A DNA stretch of 64,000 nucleotides from Pseudomonas sp. SL4(2022). Its GTDB lineage: Bacteria; Pseudomonadota; Gammaproteobacteria; Pseudomonadales; Pseudomonadaceae. How positions within the stretch are numbered: position 1 is the stretch's first letter; each line of letters opens with the position of its first letter. The notes below the pieces were generated by a model. The model did no database searches and was not told where the DNA came from. It saw nothing but the letters and a program-made list of their open reading frames with translations. The stretch covers positions 1,432,001 through 1,496,000 of the forward strand of contig NZ_CP113060.1 in assembly GCF_026625725.1 (NCBI RefSeq), given 5' to 3'. A program made the translations under genes and the position numbers. Below, in pieces: positions 62,989 to 64,000 of the stretch.

Positions 62989-63935
62989 GCCAGCTTCTGA
63001 CTAAGAAACTCGAAATAGCGCTGGCGCAAGGCCGGCGCTTCGTTGGCCAGGTGGTGCCGCGCCTCGGCCAGACACAAAACCTGCGGAGCGGCGAACTTGT
63101 CCTGCAACACCCGCAGGTTGTGCCGCCAGGCCACCGTCATGTCGGCTTCACCCTGAATGATCCACGGGCTGCGAAGACTGCGCGGCGCGGCTTCGATATG
63201 CGGCACCCACTGACTAAGCGCGCCGACCCAGGCGGTTGGCAGGTTGCGTGGCTGCAACGGGTCCTGGTGATGCACGAAGTCAATGAACTCGGCATCGCTG
63301 GAATTGACGCTGAAGCGCCGGGGAATCTCGCTGACAAAGCGCTTCATGATGCGATAACTGAACTGCGACCAACCCCATGCCCGCGGCCGCACTAACGGCG
63401 CCAGCAGGATGGTTTCGCCGATGGCCGCACCCGGGCTACCAGTCAGCAGGTAGTCGATCAGAATCGCCCCACCGGTGCTTTGCCCGCACAGATGCCAGGG
63501 CTGCGGCAGCTCGAGCGCGGCGGCCTCCACCAGCACCGCCTGCAGCACCGCCTGGTACTCGGCAAAATCTCCAATGCTGGCGCGCTCGCCGCTGGACAGG
63601 CCATGCCCCGGCAAGTCGAAGGCCAGCACGGCGAAGCCCATGCCCAGCGCCCACTCGATCACATGGCGATACAGGCCAACGTGGTCGTAGTAACCATGCA
63701 CCAGCACCAGCGTGGCGCGCGGCTGCTCAGGCCACCAGGCCTGTACGGCGATCTGGTAGCCGGCGGCCTGCAGCGTACCCATGCAGCTGCGCGTCGCCCA
63801 GGCGTCGCTGAAACCGTAGAACTGTCGGTAGGCCTGTTCAGCCGGCGACAGCACAACGGCTGCGGCTAAGGGTCGCAGACTGGCAGACAGGTTGTCCGGC
63901 TGAAACGGCTCTGGCATTGGCTTTCCATTCGTCAT
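62985..63935 (-). CDS. Alpha/beta hydrolase (serine aminopeptidase S33-like, monoacylglycerol-lipase type)
   Basis: A 316-residue protein with HGYYDHVGLYRHVI near the oxyanion hole, LPGHGLSSGERASIGDF, the nucleophile elbow CGQSTGGAIL and a late histidine in RHHLANEA. This is the Hydrolase_4 (PF12146) pattern of monoacylglycerol lipases and lysophospholipases. A methionine six codons in (MPEPFQP) has the better GGAAAG and may be the true start, giving 310 residues. No signal peptide is visible. Confidence 0.9.
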   Translation of the reverse strand: MTNGKPMPEPFQPDNLSASLRPLAAAVVLSPAEQAYRQFYGFSDAWATRSCMGTLQAAGYQIAVQAWWPEQPRATLVLVHGYYDHVGLYRHVIEWALGMGFAVLAFDLPGHGLSSGERASIGDFAEYQAVLQAVLVEAAALELPQPWHLCGQSTGGAILIDYLLTGSPGAAIGETILLAPLVRPRAWGWSQFSYRIMKRFVSEIPRRFSVNSSDAEFIDFVHHQDPLQPRNLPTAWVGALSQWVPHIEAAPRSLRSPWIIQGEADMTVAWRHNLRVLQDKFAAPQVLCLAEARHHLANEAPALRQRYFEFLSQKLA

Positions 63936-64000
63936 AGGAAGATTTATCGGTCATCCAGACCGACATGATCAGGTTGGGATATTCAGCTGTCGCGCCAGTC
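63936..64000. other. Right window edge, no gene seen
   Basis: 65 bases upstream of the hydrolase gene with no recognisable feature; a divergent gene may begin beyond the window. Confidence 0.3.

Overview
The window is a dense, GC-rich chromosomal segment of a Pseudomonas species (broad sense, not P. aeruginosa itself). Three things support this: the Pseudomonas-only genes algP, algQ, algR, algZ and sutA; gene order that follows the P. aeruginosa rho-trxA-ppx-ppk-hemB ... hemCDXY-algR-algZ-argH ... cyaA ... cyaY-lptM-lysA-dapF-xerC ... glnK-amtB arm; and small Pseudomonas-type palindromic intergenic repeats. I see no phage, transposase gene, integron, CRISPR array, rRNA or tRNA. Almost everything is core genome.

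Layout. 1-5.9 kb: 5' end of rho, then trxA, with ppx and ppk convergent, and hemB upstream of ppk. 6-9.6 kb: a sterol-desaturase-like membrane protein, elbB, a hotdog thioesterase and a DUF188 protein, with repeats between them. 9.6-13.1 kb: a four-gene envelope operon (COG3014 lipoprotein, YcfL-like lipoprotein, LpoB-like lipoprotein, periplasmic CsgG/LpoB-like protein) behind a structured leader. 13.1-16.5 kb: an FTR1 iron permease fused to a cytochrome c domain, a short-chain dehydrogenase and a RhtB exporter. 16.6-19.9 kb: an ABC-F / MscS / TerC operon. 19.9-29.5 kb: the alginate-regulator neighbourhood (algP, FKBP isomerase, algQ, hemCDXY, algR, algZ). 29.6-36.8 kb: argH followed by four small genes, then cyaA, a lipase-like protein and rnk. 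36.9-43.7 kb: DUF1289-cyaY, an AraC regulator, the lptM-lysA-dapF-yigA-xerC-yigB operon, then sutA. 44-49.4 kb: glnK with two AmtB paralogues, then ubiK and yifB. 49.4-64 kb: a PuuD-like amidase, a LysR/MATE pair, two SdiA-regulated-domain proteins flanking an OB-fold protein, FAH hydrolase, D-2-hydroxyglutarate dehydrogenase divergent from serA, and a tail of secreted or hypothetical proteins.

Functional links. hemB and hemCDXY serve tetrapyrrole synthesis. ppx and ppk control polyphosphate. lysA and dapF finish lysine/diaminopimelate synthesis next to xerC. The glnK-amtB operon is preceded by a clear sigma-54 element and two tandem NtrC-like sites 33 bp apart, so nitrogen control can be read directly from the DNA. 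serA and the D-2-hydroxyglutarate dehydrogenase are divergently arranged around a perfect 16-bp palindrome; in related organisms the dehydrogenase consumes the 2-hydroxyglutarate made by SerA.

The most interesting material is the four-gene LpoB/CsgG-like operon with its leader, the FTR1-cytochrome fusion, the SdiA-regulated / OB-fold cluster, and three palindromic elements whose ends coincide with stop codons of neighbouring genes. I found no system that I can defend as wholly new. Start codons were chosen by ribosome-binding site and family length and are stated where they matter.
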